Shown in pieces: positions 30,101 through 38,515 of a stretch of DNA of 43,888 nucleotides (positions are counted from its first letter, which is position 1; each line of letters begins with the position of its first letter). The stretch is from an uncultured Erysipelotrichaceae bacterium. GTDB taxonomy: Bacteria; Bacillota_I; Bacilli_A; Erysipelotrichales; Erysipelotrichaceae. Under the pieces are notes generated by a model. It did not search any database and was not told where the DNA came from. It saw only the letters and a list, made by a program, of their open reading frames with translations. The position numbers and the translations under genes were made by a program. Location: contig CAMNGB010000003.1 in NCBI GenBank assembly GCA_946537835.1, forward strand, positions 1 through 43,888, written 5' to 3'.

Positions 30101-30505
30101 AGCAACGACTATGACAAGCTGGAAATGTATCAGAAGATCGATGCGGCTGAAACCGAGGACGAGCTGGAACAGTATCAGAATGATGTCATTGACCAGTACG
30201 GCAAGCTGCCGCCGGAAGTCAGTGCGCTCTTCCTGAAGAAAAAACTGGATCTGAAACTGAACGATCCCAACGTGCAGAGCTGCCGGGAAGTGAAAGGGGG
30301 ATTTGAAATTACCTTTTCACCGCTGTATTCCCAGCATGTGGACGGTGTCCGGCTGTTTGAAAGCTTTACGAAGCTGTCCCGGGATATCACAATACGCTAT
30401 AAAAACGGAACGATTATTGCCGAACTGCCGGCAATGAAGGATAATATAAGCCTGGCGATCAAAGTGATCGACACCGCAAGAAAGGCAAAGAAAAGTGAGA
30501 ATTGA
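27143..30505 (+). CDS. mfd: transcription-repair coupling factor Mfd
   Basis: 1120 aa; RID, helicase motifs VCGDVGFGKTEV, VDEEQRFGV; true start probably upstream (see finding). Confidence 0.97.
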   Translation: MTGSRNIGLSSLISEALIIAESYRRKPRSMLVIKQNLYNAQRLYDRLSTLLPESECALFGADESLRVEAIASSPQMTAVKVETMSSLLRNPHQVIVTCPSALLRFLPFPDDFRKGCISLQTGAEMDMYELRRKLQAGGYQETAHIDQPLCYASRGGIVDVFSINYPHPLRVEFFDTEIESIRFFDVATQKTIETIDAAEIVPASDVLFSDEQIAEIREKAETILTKENNSILSENTESDLVLMESHIFEKRMYPYMALTESSAGIWDYMDQPQIIYSDEQLIREAIKTFTEETISYVQEMVQEGKMLPRYTLWHDFERVLQPYKKVKEDPFADNTSGIEEVHLPSDTLDMRLKLIDRSERNVLVLPEKEMMRTIDACIENRIEYTILSEDDEVKEGISLYYGELMQGFHIPARNFHVYTASELFEIRRHSGRYENKFRSAEIIHSFNELEPGDYIVHAQYGVGQYVGIETRTINQIKRDFLKIVYRGNAELLVPLEQFRLVRKFVSREGVVPRLNKLGSGDWEKTRKKLQDNVADIADRLLSLYANREQHIGFAFSPDTEMNRKFEAAFPHELTEDQKKAVEDIKKDMESDKPMDRLVCGDVGFGKTEVSVIASFKAVSDGKQVAVLCPTTILSSQHYKTFCDRYKGYAVNIKVLNRFVPPAEQKQILKQVKEGKVDILIGTHRLLSKDVKFSDLGLLIVDEEQRFGVEHKERIKELKNGIDVLSLSATPIPRTLQMSLVGIRSLSQLETPPMNRYSVQTYVVEKKPGLVIDAIQKELARDGQVFYVYNNIERIYNVARTLQTELPEARIGIVHGKMDRSDIEDTMLKVTAHELDVLVCTTIVENGIDIPNVNTILIDNAQDFGLAQIYQIKGRVGRSDRIAYAYLLVPPRRQLSEVAQKRLQAVKEFARLGSGYKIAMRDLTIRGAGDLLGPDQSGFIDTVGIDMYIEMLEEAIESKRTGRPLVMDLPEPKVNVQKTSYIPAGFTSNDYDKLEMYQKIDAAETEDELEQYQNDVIDQYGKLPPEVSALFLKKKLDLKLNDPNVQSCREVKGGFEITFSPLYSQHVDGVRLFESFTKLSRDITIRYKNGTIIAELPAMKDNISLAIKVIDTARKAKKSEN

Positions 30506-30776
30506 CAAATACCTGAAGGCATCCCGGATCCTGAAGAGAAGAACGGTATCCAAGGAGCTTGCCCAGAATGAAAGAGTTGAAATCAACGGCCGCATCGTCA
30601 AGCCTTCCCATGAGGTGAATGCCGGTGACATTGTTGCCATTACCTTTGGCACCAGAAGGCTGGAAATCCGGGTCCTCTCAACTGCCGAAGTAAAGAAAAA
30701 ACAGGATGCGGCGGATATGTATGAAATCATTTCGGAAAGCAGAATTGAACCGAAGCCGCTTGCTGAAGAAGAATAA
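30495..30776 (+). CDS. rqcP: S4-domain RNA-binding protein RqcP/YabO type
   Basis: 93 aa; MRIDKYLKASRILKRRTVSKELAQNERVEINGR; mfd-rqcP-divIC gene order as in Bacillus. Confidence 0.88.
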   Translation: MRIDKYLKASRILKRRTVSKELAQNERVEINGRIVKPSHEVNAGDIVAITFGTRRLEIRVLSTAEVKKKQDAADMYEIISESRIEPKPLAEEE

Positions 30777-30813
30777 CCGTGATATATGATATGAGAAGAA
30801 AGAAGGGATATGC

Positions 30814-31122
30814 ATGACAGTCAGAAAGAAAAAAAGAAAACTTGCACCGATCACCAAATTTCTCTGTCTGATTCTGGTGCTGATGTCCGGCTTCATGCTG
30901 TATTCCGTAGGCATGGAAATCTATACGACCTTCCGTCTTCACAAGGAACTGGCGGAAGTCGAGGTAAAACTGCAGGAAGTGCAGGATGAAAATATTTATC
31001 TGACCAACGAAAAGACAAAACTGCAGGATCCGGATTATGTACAGAGCTATGCCCGCGGCAACTACATGCTTACAAAAGACGGGGAACAGATTTTCTATCT
31101 GCCTGAGAATACCGACAAATAA
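30814..31122 (+). CDS. divIC: septum formation initiator DivIC/FtsL-type
   Basis: 102 aa; single TM then coiled coil, YVQSYARGNYMLTKDGEQIFYLP. Confidence 0.88.
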   Translation: MTVRKKKRKLAPITKFLCLILVLMSGFMLYSVGMEIYTTFRLHKELAEVEVKLQEVQDENIYLTNEKTKLQDPDYVQSYARGNYMLTKDGEQIFYLPENTDK

Positions 31123-31144
31123 GCAGGGGAACCTGCTTTTTTTC
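31122..31144 (+). terminator. terminator after divIC
   Basis: AGCAGGGGAACCTGCTTTTTTT. Confidence 0.8.
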
Positions 31145-31158
31145 AACAGAGGAGTGTG

Positions 31159-32301
31159 ATGAACAAGATGTTTGATATCAGTGATCTGAGAAGAAATGAA
31201 TTCATGCTGAAGGGATCATTCGCCAAAAAAGGATATGACTGGTGGTGGCATTCCTTTACCGGCATCGATGCCGAAAACGGCGAAGAGAAATCATTCTTTA
31301 TTGAATTTTATACGTGCAATCCGGCGCTGGGCGGTGACAGGCCTGTCTTCGGACAGCTGCCGGAAAACAAGGAACAGCATATCCGGCCGTCCTATCTGAT
31401 GGTCAAGGCCGGCTGCTGGGGTGAGGATGCCTGCCAGCTGCACCGGTTCTTCGGCTGGAATGATGTCACCATGCATGAAAAAGCTCCCTACAGCATTACG
31501 GCCGGGGACTGCTATGCTTCGGACAATCTGCTGAAGGGACATGTCTGCGTCAGTGAAGAAGAGGTGAAGGAACATCCCGAATATATGAGCGATGCCGGTG
31601 AGATGGAATGGGAGCTGCAGGTCGACAAGCAGATTGCCTTCAATGTCGGCTACGGTGCTTCATCCTTCTTCCGTCTGATCAAGGCTTTTGAAATGTACTG
31701 GCATGCGGAAGGAATGAAGACTTTGTACAGAGGCGAAGTGCGTTTCAACGGCCGCAAGTATATTGTCATTCCCGAAAAGTCATACGGCTATGCCGACAAG
31801 AACTGGGGCAGGGGCTTTACCAGTCCCTGGGTATGGCTGTCTTCCAATGCCCTGTTTTCGGCAAAGGAAAACCGTTTCCTGGAAAACAGTGTCTTTGATA
31901 TCGGCGGCGGATGCCCGAAGGTATATTTCATACCGCTGAAAAGAAAGCTGCTCGGTGCCCTGTATTATGAAGGCCGGGAATTTGAATTTAATTTTTCAAA
32001 ATTCTGGACACTTCCGAAGACGGCCTTTGATTTCCGGGAAGATGATGAGAAGGTTTACTGGCATGTCGTACAGGAAAACAGCGGCTATATCATGGAAACG
32101 GATATTTCATGCCTGAAAAGGGAAATGCTGAAGATCAATTACGAAGCACCGGACGGAACCAAGAGGCACAACAATCTCTACAACGGCGGCACCGGCATCG
32201 GCACCGTCAGGATCTATGCCAAGACGGCAGAAGGAAAAGTGCTGATCGACGGGATCTCGGTGACCCACTGCGGCTGTGAATACGGAGAATACGACCGCTG
32301 A
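31159..32301 (+). CDS. tocopherol cyclase-like domain protein
   Basis: 381 aa ORF from 31156 (start likely GTG/ATG at 31156-31159); KNWGRGFTSPWVWLSSN and overall lipocalin-like pattern of the tocopherol cyclase family. Confidence 0.6.
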   Translation: MNKMFDISDLRRNEFMLKGSFAKKGYDWWWHSFTGIDAENGEEKSFFIEFYTCNPALGGDRPVFGQLPENKEQHIRPSYLMVKAGCWGEDACQLHRFFGWNDVTMHEKAPYSITAGDCYASDNLLKGHVCVSEEEVKEHPEYMSDAGEMEWELQVDKQIAFNVGYGASSFFRLIKAFEMYWHAEGMKTLYRGEVRFNGRKYIVIPEKSYGYADKNWGRGFTSPWVWLSSNALFSAKENRFLENSVFDIGGGCPKVYFIPLKRKLLGALYYEGREFEFNFSKFWTLPKTAFDFREDDEKVYWHVVQENSGYIMETDISCLKREMLKINYEAPDGTKRHNNLYNGGTGIGTVRIYAKTAEGKVLIDGISVTHCGCEYGEYDR

Positions 32302-32312
32302 AAAAGAAAAGA

Positions 32313-32345
32313 ATATCTGTCTCTGCAGAGGAGACAGATTTTTTG
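32313..32345 (+). terminator. terminator after tocopherol-cyclase-like gene
   Basis: ATCTGTCTCTGCAGAGGAGACAGATTTTTT. Confidence 0.85.
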
Positions 32346-32426
32346 TCGGGAAAACAAAACTCATTCAATGACAGTTCTTTTAACTATGATATATTAATAG
32401 AAGAGAATAAAGGAGAAAAAATTATC

Positions 32427-34007
32427 ATGGCAAAACCGGTAGTACTGGTGGTTATGGACGGTGTCGGATGGACAGATAAAGACATGGGCAACGCTGTTCT
32501 TCACGCCTACAAACCACAGATCGAAGAATTAATGACTGAATGGCCGCATACCACAATCAAGGCACACGGCACGGCAGTAGGTCTGCCCGATGATACCGAC
32601 ATGGGCAACTCTGAGGTCGGTCACAACGCGCTCGGCTGCGGACAGATTTATTCCCAGGGCGCAAAGCTTGTCAATGAGTCCATTGACAGCGGCAGCATCT
32701 ATGAATCCAATGCCTGGAAGGGTGCAGCTGAATTTGTAAAATCCCATAACGGCAAAATGCATTTCCTCGGCCTGCTTTCCGACGGAAACGTACATTCCAA
32801 TATTTCCCATCTTCTGGCAATGGTCAGGGAATGCAAGAAGGAAGGCATCAACGAAGTCAGAGTTCATATCCTGCTCGACGGACGTGATGTTCCGGAAACA
32901 TCCGCTCTCCAGTATGTTGATCAGCTGGAAGAAACACTGGCAGAACTGAATGACGGCACATTCAACGGCAGAATCGCTTCCGGCGGCGGCCGTATGGTCA
33001 TCACGATGGACCGTTATGAAGCTGACTGGTCAATGGTTGAAAAGGGCTGGCATATCCATGTCATGGGCGACGGCAGAAAGTTCGCTTCCGCAAAAGAAGC
33101 AATCGAAACGCTGCGTGAAGAAGGCGGATACACAGACCAGTTCCTGCCGGGCTTCGTCATTGCCGACGGTGAGACACCGGTCGGAACGATCGATGACGGC
33201 GACTCTGTCATCCTCTATAACTTCAGAGGCGACCGTGCCGTTGAAATTTCCAAGGCATTTGACTACATGAACAAGGGCTTTGATGCATTTGATCAGGTCA
33301 AGAAGCCGGATGTATTCTATGCCGGCATGCTGCAGTATGACGGAGACCTCAAGCTCCCGGACAACTTCCTGGTTGAACCGCCGCATATCGAGCACACTCT
33401 CAGCGAATTCCTTCTGAACAAGGGTGTTGAATGCTATGCATGTTCCGAAACCCAGAAGTTCGGTCATGTCACATATTTCTGGAACGGCAACAGATCCGAA
33501 AAGTTCGCCAACGAAACATGGGTTGAAATTCCGTCCGATATCATTCCGTTCGAACTGAAGCCGTGGATGAAGGCTACGGAAATCACCGACAAGATGGTTG
33601 AAGCCATCGAATCCGGCAAATACCAGTTCCTGAGATGCAACTATCCGAACGGCGACATGGTCGGCCATACCGGCAACTATGAAGCTACCCTGATCGGCGT
33701 TGAGTCTGTTGACCTGATGCTGAAGAGAGTCATGGATGCCTGCAAAAAGATGGACTACACACTGATCGTTACTGCCGACCACGGCAACTCCGACCAGATG
33801 TATGACAAGGGCTTCAATGAAGACGGCACACCGAAGGCAAAGACCAGCCACACACTGGCAGTCGTACCGTTTGCTATCTATAACGGACCGGAAGGAACGG
33901 AAGTCAAGGAAGAAGGCGACTTCGGCCTGGCCAACGTTGCCGCAACAGTTGCCAAGCTGCTCGGCTATGAACCGGATCCGAACTGGCTCGAATCAATCAT
34001 CAAGTAA
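32427..34007 (+). CDS. gpmI: 2,3-bisphosphoglycerate-independent phosphoglycerate mutase
   Basis: MAKPVVLVVMDGVGW..., DTDMGNSEVGHNALGCG, TADHGNSDQM; start moved to 32427 behind SD AAAGGAGAAA. Confidence 0.97.
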   Translation: MAKPVVLVVMDGVGWTDKDMGNAVLHAYKPQIEELMTEWPHTTIKAHGTAVGLPDDTDMGNSEVGHNALGCGQIYSQGAKLVNESIDSGSIYESNAWKGAAEFVKSHNGKMHFLGLLSDGNVHSNISHLLAMVRECKKEGINEVRVHILLDGRDVPETSALQYVDQLEETLAELNDGTFNGRIASGGGRMVITMDRYEADWSMVEKGWHIHVMGDGRKFASAKEAIETLREEGGYTDQFLPGFVIADGETPVGTIDDGDSVILYNFRGDRAVEISKAFDYMNKGFDAFDQVKKPDVFYAGMLQYDGDLKLPDNFLVEPPHIEHTLSEFLLNKGVECYACSETQKFGHVTYFWNGNRSEKFANETWVEIPSDIIPFELKPWMKATEITDKMVEAIESGKYQFLRCNYPNGDMVGHTGNYEATLIGVESVDLMLKRVMDACKKMDYTLIVTADHGNSDQMYDKGFNEDGTPKAKTSHTLAVVPFAIYNGPEGTEVKEEGDFGLANVAATVAKLLGYEPDPNWLESIIK

Positions 34008-34017
34008 TGAATGATGG

Positions 34018-34050
34018 AAAGAACTCTGTATGCACAGGGTTCTTTTTTTT
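34018..34050 (+). terminator. gpmI terminator
   Basis: AAGAACTCTGTATGCACAGGGTTCTTTTTTTT. Confidence 0.9.
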
Positions 34051-34079
34051 GCCGGAGGATATGTAAAAAGGCAAAAAGC

Positions 34080-34114
34080 GTGACAAGCGGTCATTTTGTG
34101 TGACAAGCGGTCAT
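34080..34114. promoter_or_regulatory. tandem operator-like repeat GTGACAAGCGGTCAT x2
   Basis: 15-bp perfect direct repeats at 34080-34094 and 34100-34114; each contains TGAC-N5-GTCA dyad. Confidence 0.8.
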
Positions 34115-34146
34115 GCATGAAAGAAAATCGGAACTATGATAGAAGT

Positions 34147-34836
34147 ATGAATGTGGCAATTGTTGCCGGAAGGCCTGCATTTCACAGGTATCTGCAGTCG
34201 GAACTGCAGCAGCACCGCTTCCGTGCCGACTTCTGTTCGTTCTATACCGCTGAAATGTTTTTCCGCATCATCAAGTACAGAAAATTTGAACTCGTCTTCC
34301 TGGATGAGGACATTCCCGATCAGGACGGTCTTGCCGTTTCCGAAAAGCTGCGGGAAAGAAATGAAGACAGTCTTGTCATCTTTGTGACAGACCGGACGGA
34401 TATCATTCAGAAAGCATTCGGAACGAATGTTGTGGCATTCATTCCGAGACGGCAGTTCGGCGTGCAGGTTCCGGATCTGATAAAAAGGATAAGAGCAGAG
34501 CTGGGAAGAAGGAGAACGGTTGTCCTGCAGACGGTCCGCAGCAGAACGATCCGGCTTTCCGCTTCCGAGATTCTCTATGCCGATCTGTATGACCGTCACG
34601 TGATCGTTCATACTGCCGGATGTGCATATGAATTAAAAAGAACATCGATGAGAGAAGTATTTGAACAGCTGCCGGAAAACAGCTTTGCCTACATCAGCCG
34701 TTCCTGTTTTGTCAATCTTGCAAGAATCAGAACCATCAGAAGCCGGAAACTGTATCTGGACGGTATCCGGGATCCGTTTATGATCAGCCGCGGACGCTGT
34801 TCCGGACTGAAAAAACAATTACTCTGCCGGGGATAG
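34147..34836 (+). CDS. LytTR-family response regulator (atypical receiver)
   Basis: MNVAIVAGRPAF...FELVFLDEDIPDQDGL...; C-terminal LytTR domain (RTIRLSASEILYADLYDRHVIVHT...FAYISRSCFVNLARI). Track start 34096 is likely over-extended. Confidence 0.85.
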   Translation: MNVAIVAGRPAFHRYLQSELQQHRFRADFCSFYTAEMFFRIIKYRKFELVFLDEDIPDQDGLAVSEKLRERNEDSLVIFVTDRTDIIQKAFGTNVVAFIPRRQFGVQVPDLIKRIRAELGRRRTVVLQTVRSRTIRLSASEILYADLYDRHVIVHTAGCAYELKRTSMREVFEQLPENSFAYISRSCFVNLARIRTIRSRKLYLDGIRDPFMISRGRCSGLKKQLLCRG

Positions 34837-34869
34837 TGCAACCGACAGTTGCGGAGGTATTTTAAGCAT

Positions 34870-34902
34870 TGTTCCTCAATTCAATATTATGAATAAGGAA
34901 CA
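34870..34902 (+). promoter_or_regulatory. dyad overlapping the XRE gene RBS
   Basis: TGTTCCTcaATTCAatattaTGAATaAGGAACA, immediately before ATG at 34905. Confidence 0.7.
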
Positions 34903-34904
34903 GT

Positions 34905-35243
34905 ATGGTAAAAAAGAACAGGAAAAACACAGAGCTGGAATCGGGGAACCGGATCCGGTTTGTCAGAACTGCACTCGACATGTCACAGGATGACCTGGCT
35001 GCGCTGCTGCATGTCAGCCGCCAGGAGATTTCCAATTACGAAAACGGAAACCGGCCGATTACGATCGACAAGGCATTGATTCTGGCAAATCATTTCAAGG
35101 TGAATCTGGATTATCTCTTCTGCAATGACAGCACGGAATATGCACAGCTGTTTCTGCCATGTCCGAAGGCCGACTCCCGGGCAGCACTGTATCAGGATGT
35201 GCTTTTGGATATTTACTACAGAGCTTATGGCAAAAAGGAATAA
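34905..35243 (+). CDS. XRE-family HTH transcriptional regulator
   Basis: 112 aa; IRFVRTALDMSQDDLAALLHVSRQEISNYENGNRPITIDKALILANHFKVNLDYLF. Confidence 0.93.
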   Translation: MVKKNRKNTELESGNRIRFVRTALDMSQDDLAALLHVSRQEISNYENGNRPITIDKALILANHFKVNLDYLFCNDSTEYAQLFLPCPKADSRAALYQDVLLDIYYRAYGKKE

Positions 35244-35913
35244 TACAACAATACTGATTTACGGAAAAACGGATTCTGCTGAACTTCAGCAGGGAATCCG
35301 GAAAACAGAAGAAGAACTGAAAATACAGATCGGCACGGAAACCGGCGGAGTGAAACATCTCATGTACCGGCAGTATGATCTGTATTTTATTGATATCGAC
35401 AGGAATGAAGACTGGCAGGAAAAGACCTGCTTCATTCCCGATCCGCATCATCGTCTGGTGCTGATCGGAAACAGCATGAAAGAATACCGTGAAGCCTTCC
35501 GGTACCACTGCTATGATTTTCTTTACCGCCGGGAAACGGATGCCGAGCTGAAACGGATCCTGCAGAGATATTTCCGGGAAATAAGGGAAGTCATCCCGGT
35601 CCGCATCAACGGCCGGAAAACAGAGATTCCCGTAACCTGTATTAAAGCAGTCGAGGCTGAAAGGAACAGGATCTGCCTGATTACCGGCAGAGGCTGTCTG
35701 TACAGAAGGGGAACCCTGAAAAAACTTGCGGCCGACTACGGTCTGATGCGGCGTTTTGTGCGCATCAACCGTTCACAGCTGATTGCCGTATCCGAAGTTG
35801 AAACAGTAAAAGGCAGTACGGTATGGATGAAAGACGGCAGCCGGTATTATATTTCGCGGCGTTTTCTGAGTGCCGCAAAAAGCAGACTGATGAATGGACA
35901 GGATGTGTTGTAA
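35227..35913 (+). CDS. LytTR-family regulator (degenerate receiver)
   Basis: MAKRNNTTILIYGKTD...; C-terminal LytTR (RKTEIPVTCIKAVEAERNRICLITGRGCLYRRGTLKKLAADY...FVRINRSQLIAVSEV). Start 35227 overlaps the XRE stop. Confidence 0.85.
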   Translation: MAKRNNTTILIYGKTDSAELQQGIRKTEEELKIQIGTETGGVKHLMYRQYDLYFIDIDRNEDWQEKTCFIPDPHHRLVLIGNSMKEYREAFRYHCYDFLYRRETDAELKRILQRYFREIREVIPVRINGRKTEIPVTCIKAVEAERNRICLITGRGCLYRRGTLKKLAADYGLMRRFVRINRSQLIAVSEVETVKGSTVWMKDGSRYYISRRFLSAAKSRLMNGQDVL

Positions 35914-35960
35914 GCTTCCTTTTTTTCCATTACAATGAGCAGGTAATCAGGAGGCAGACA

Positions 35961-36731
35961 ATGGATGATATCGTACTTTATACCAAAAATCTGAAGTAAG
36001 TCTACAATGCCGATTCCCTGAATGCCGTCACTGCTCTGCACGACATCAACATCGAAGTGCACAAGGGAGATTTTCTCGGTGTCATGGGCCCTTCGGGATC
36101 CGGCAAATCCACATTTATCAACATGATTTCAACAATGGACTATCCGACCGACGGACAGGTCTATATCCAGGGCCGGAATGTCATGAACATGAGTGCCAAT
36201 GAAATCGGTCATTTCCGGTATGAGAACCTGGGATTTATCTTCCAGAATTTCAATCTTCTGGATACCCATACAATTTATGAAAATATCGCTCTGCCGCTGA
36301 CGCTTGCCAAGGCCGATCCGAAGCTGATCGAAGACAAGGTAACGGATATTGCCAAAAAGCTGAATATCGATATGCTGCTGAACAAGCTGCCGCTGGAATG
36401 CTCGGGCGGACAGAGACAGAGAACAGCCATTGCCAGAGCGCTGATCAATGATCCCGGCATCATCGTTGCCGACGAGCCGACCGGCAATCTGGACTCCGAG
36501 AATTCGGAAGAACTGATGGAACTGTTTGAAAAAATGAACAGGGAAAGCGGCGCAACCATTGTCATGGTAACGCATGATTCCTATGTTGCCTCCTTTACTT
36601 CAAGACTGATCTTTATCCGTGACGGTGCCATCAGCACCGAAATCACAAGAGAAGGCATGGATCAGGACGAATACTTCCAGAAGATCGTATCCATCAGCTC
36701 TGCCGGCAGAAGCAGGAGAAAACGGGCATGA
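35961..36731 (+). pseudogene. ABC transporter ATP-binding protein with in-frame TAA at codon 13
   Basis: MDDIVLYTKNLK*VYNADSLNAVTALHDINIEVHKGDFLGVMGPSGSGKSTFINMISTMDYPTDG...; Walker A, LSGGQ-like ECSGGQRQR, Walker B IIVADEPTGNLD. Track ORF starts at GTG 36057, after the stop. Confidence 0.8.
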
Positions 36732-38041
36732 TCTTCAAAGAAGCGATCCGGTCGCTGAAGAACAGCAGATCCAAGGCCCTGTTCTTTGCCCTGACGTTTT
36801 ATATCACGACAGCTCTGCTGTTTGTCTATTTCAATATGGCAAATGCCGCAACCGGCGGAGAAATCGAAGTCTATGTCTCCAGCAGCAATCTGGCCGATCT
36901 GATCCAGATGATGGAGAAGGGCAATGCCGGCAACCTGATGATGGTCTTCATCGTCATCATGTGCTTTATCGATCTGCTTTTCTGCAATGACTTCTTTGTC
37001 AAGAACAAGGCAAAGGAACTGGCTGTCCGCATGATCTGCGGCGCCACCTATATTCATCTGGCAATGTATCTGCTGATCCAGACGGTGCTGCTGATGGTAA
37101 TATCGATTCCTCTCGGCATTGCCACCGGCTACGGGCTGATCGGGCTGATGAATGCACTGCTTGCAGCCCAGGGAGAAACCCTGGTCGTTACCGTATCGTC
37201 ATATGCCCTGGTAGAGTTCTTTGCCGTGATTCTGTTTGTTGTCTTCTGGACGGTGCTGCTGAACTGCAGCTTTGCCTACAAGAGCGGTGCCGTACTGCTT
37301 GCCGGCGGCAATATGGGGGCAATGAAGGACAGGAATTCCTACGGCCTGGCTTCGAAGCCGGCAGTGCAGATGATTCTGAATGTGATCGGAGTCATTGCCG
37401 CAGTGCTGCCGCTGTATAACTTCTTCAACGGTTCCGGTGCCCTGGCTGTCAGTATGGTGATCGGCTGTGTCGGTCTCAGCCGTGTCATGGACTATCTGTT
37501 CCTGCCGCTGCTGACAAGAAATAACCGTCACAGCGGTACAAGGAACAACATAGGCATGATTTCCAACGGCTTTCTGCGCCGGGATCTGCAGTTTTCGAAG
37601 ATTACGATCTTCCTGCTGATCTGCGATCTGATGATTGTCATGACAATGCTGTTTGCCAGAAAGAATACACCGCTGGAGTATCTGCTTGTCGTTGTTTCCT
37701 ATATCAGCATCTCGGTGCTGCAGTCGCTGACGATCATGTTCAGACTGGAAACCGATCTTTCCGGACGTTTTCAGGAATATCATATTCTTTCCCAGGTCGG
37801 TGTATCCGAAGCGGATAAGAAAAAAATCATGCACAGCGAGGTATCCAAATTCTATCTGATCGTTCTGCTGATCATTGCCGTCTATGCCGGAACGGCATTC
37901 CTGTCACTCTACAGGAGTCAGCAGGCAACGGGAGGACAGATCATGCTGCTGGCACTCAGTGCCGTTCTGCCGGTGCTTGCGGTAGATCTTCTGACCCGCA
38001 TCTATTACGGACAGGTCATCCGCGAACCTGTCAGAGACTGA
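36728..38041 (+). CDS. FtsX/BceB-like ABC transporter permease
   Basis: 437 aa polytopic protein; ATGA overlap with the ATPase. Confidence 0.8.
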   Translation: MIFKEAIRSLKNSRSKALFFALTFYITTALLFVYFNMANAATGGEIEVYVSSSNLADLIQMMEKGNAGNLMMVFIVIMCFIDLLFCNDFFVKNKAKELAVRMICGATYIHLAMYLLIQTVLLMVISIPLGIATGYGLIGLMNALLAAQGETLVVTVSSYALVEFFAVILFVVFWTVLLNCSFAYKSGAVLLAGGNMGAMKDRNSYGLASKPAVQMILNVIGVIAAVLPLYNFFNGSGALAVSMVIGCVGLSRVMDYLFLPLLTRNNRHSGTRNNIGMISNGFLRRDLQFSKITIFLLICDLMIVMTMLFARKNTPLEYLLVVVSYISISVLQSLTIMFRLETDLSGRFQEYHILSQVGVSEADKKKIMHSEVSKFYLIVLLIIAVYAGTAFLSLYRSQQATGGQIMLLALSAVLPVLAVDLLTRIYYGQVIREPVRD

Positions 38042-38052
38042 AAAAAAGAACT

Positions 38053-38460
38053 TCATTGCCTGATCTCATCGATCATGGCAAGAAGTTCTTCTTTTGTTTC
38101 GTAGGGATGAATGTGAAAGTACGGATCCCCCTTTAACATGGCAGAAAGATTTGTTTTCGAAGGGCGGTAGAAGATATGCACCGGCTTGTTCAGCTTTTCG
38201 GCATAGGCCAGTTCATAGCCGACACCGAGCGAAGGCACCGTGCATTCGGCAATGACCATATCGCATTCCCTGAGCCAGGCGGTATCCTTGTCATAGATTT
38301 TCGCATCGTCACGGAAACTGCCTTCCTTTGCGGAATGGGACAGATCTCCGACCTGTTCGGTCAGGACAGTATCCGTTTCATTGATGTGCATGATCGCTTC
38401 ATGATAGAGAGCGGTATCGGACTGACCGCCGCGGATGGATCCGGCAAAGTAGATTTTCAT
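38053..38460 (-). CDS. DNPH1/Rcl-like 2'-deoxynucleoside 5'-phosphate N-hydrolase or nucleoside deoxyribosyltransferase
   Basis: 135 aa; YFAGSIRGGQSD, TVLTEQVGD, DMVIAECTVPSLGVGYELAYAEKLNKPV closely match remembered DNPH1 motifs. Confidence 0.85.
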   Translation of the reverse strand: MKIYFAGSIRGGQSDTALYHEAIMHINETDTVLTEQVGDLSHSAKEGSFRDDAKIYDKDTAWLRECDMVIAECTVPSLGVGYELAYAEKLNKPVHIFYRPSKTNLSAMLKGDPYFHIHPYETKEELLAMIDEIRQ

Positions 38461-38515
38461 AAACGTACTCCTTAAACCTATTATATAATATTGAAAAAAT
38501 ACAGGAGATCATCGT

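Noticed and set aside
34053-34066. SD-ATG-TAA minimal start-stop ORF (GGAGGATATGTAA)
   Set aside because: Short enough to occur by chance; no promoter or conservation evidence.
34838-34852. Small hairpin GCAAC-CGACA-GTTGC after the first LytTR gene
   Set aside because: Only 5 bp and no proper T-run; too weak to call a terminator.
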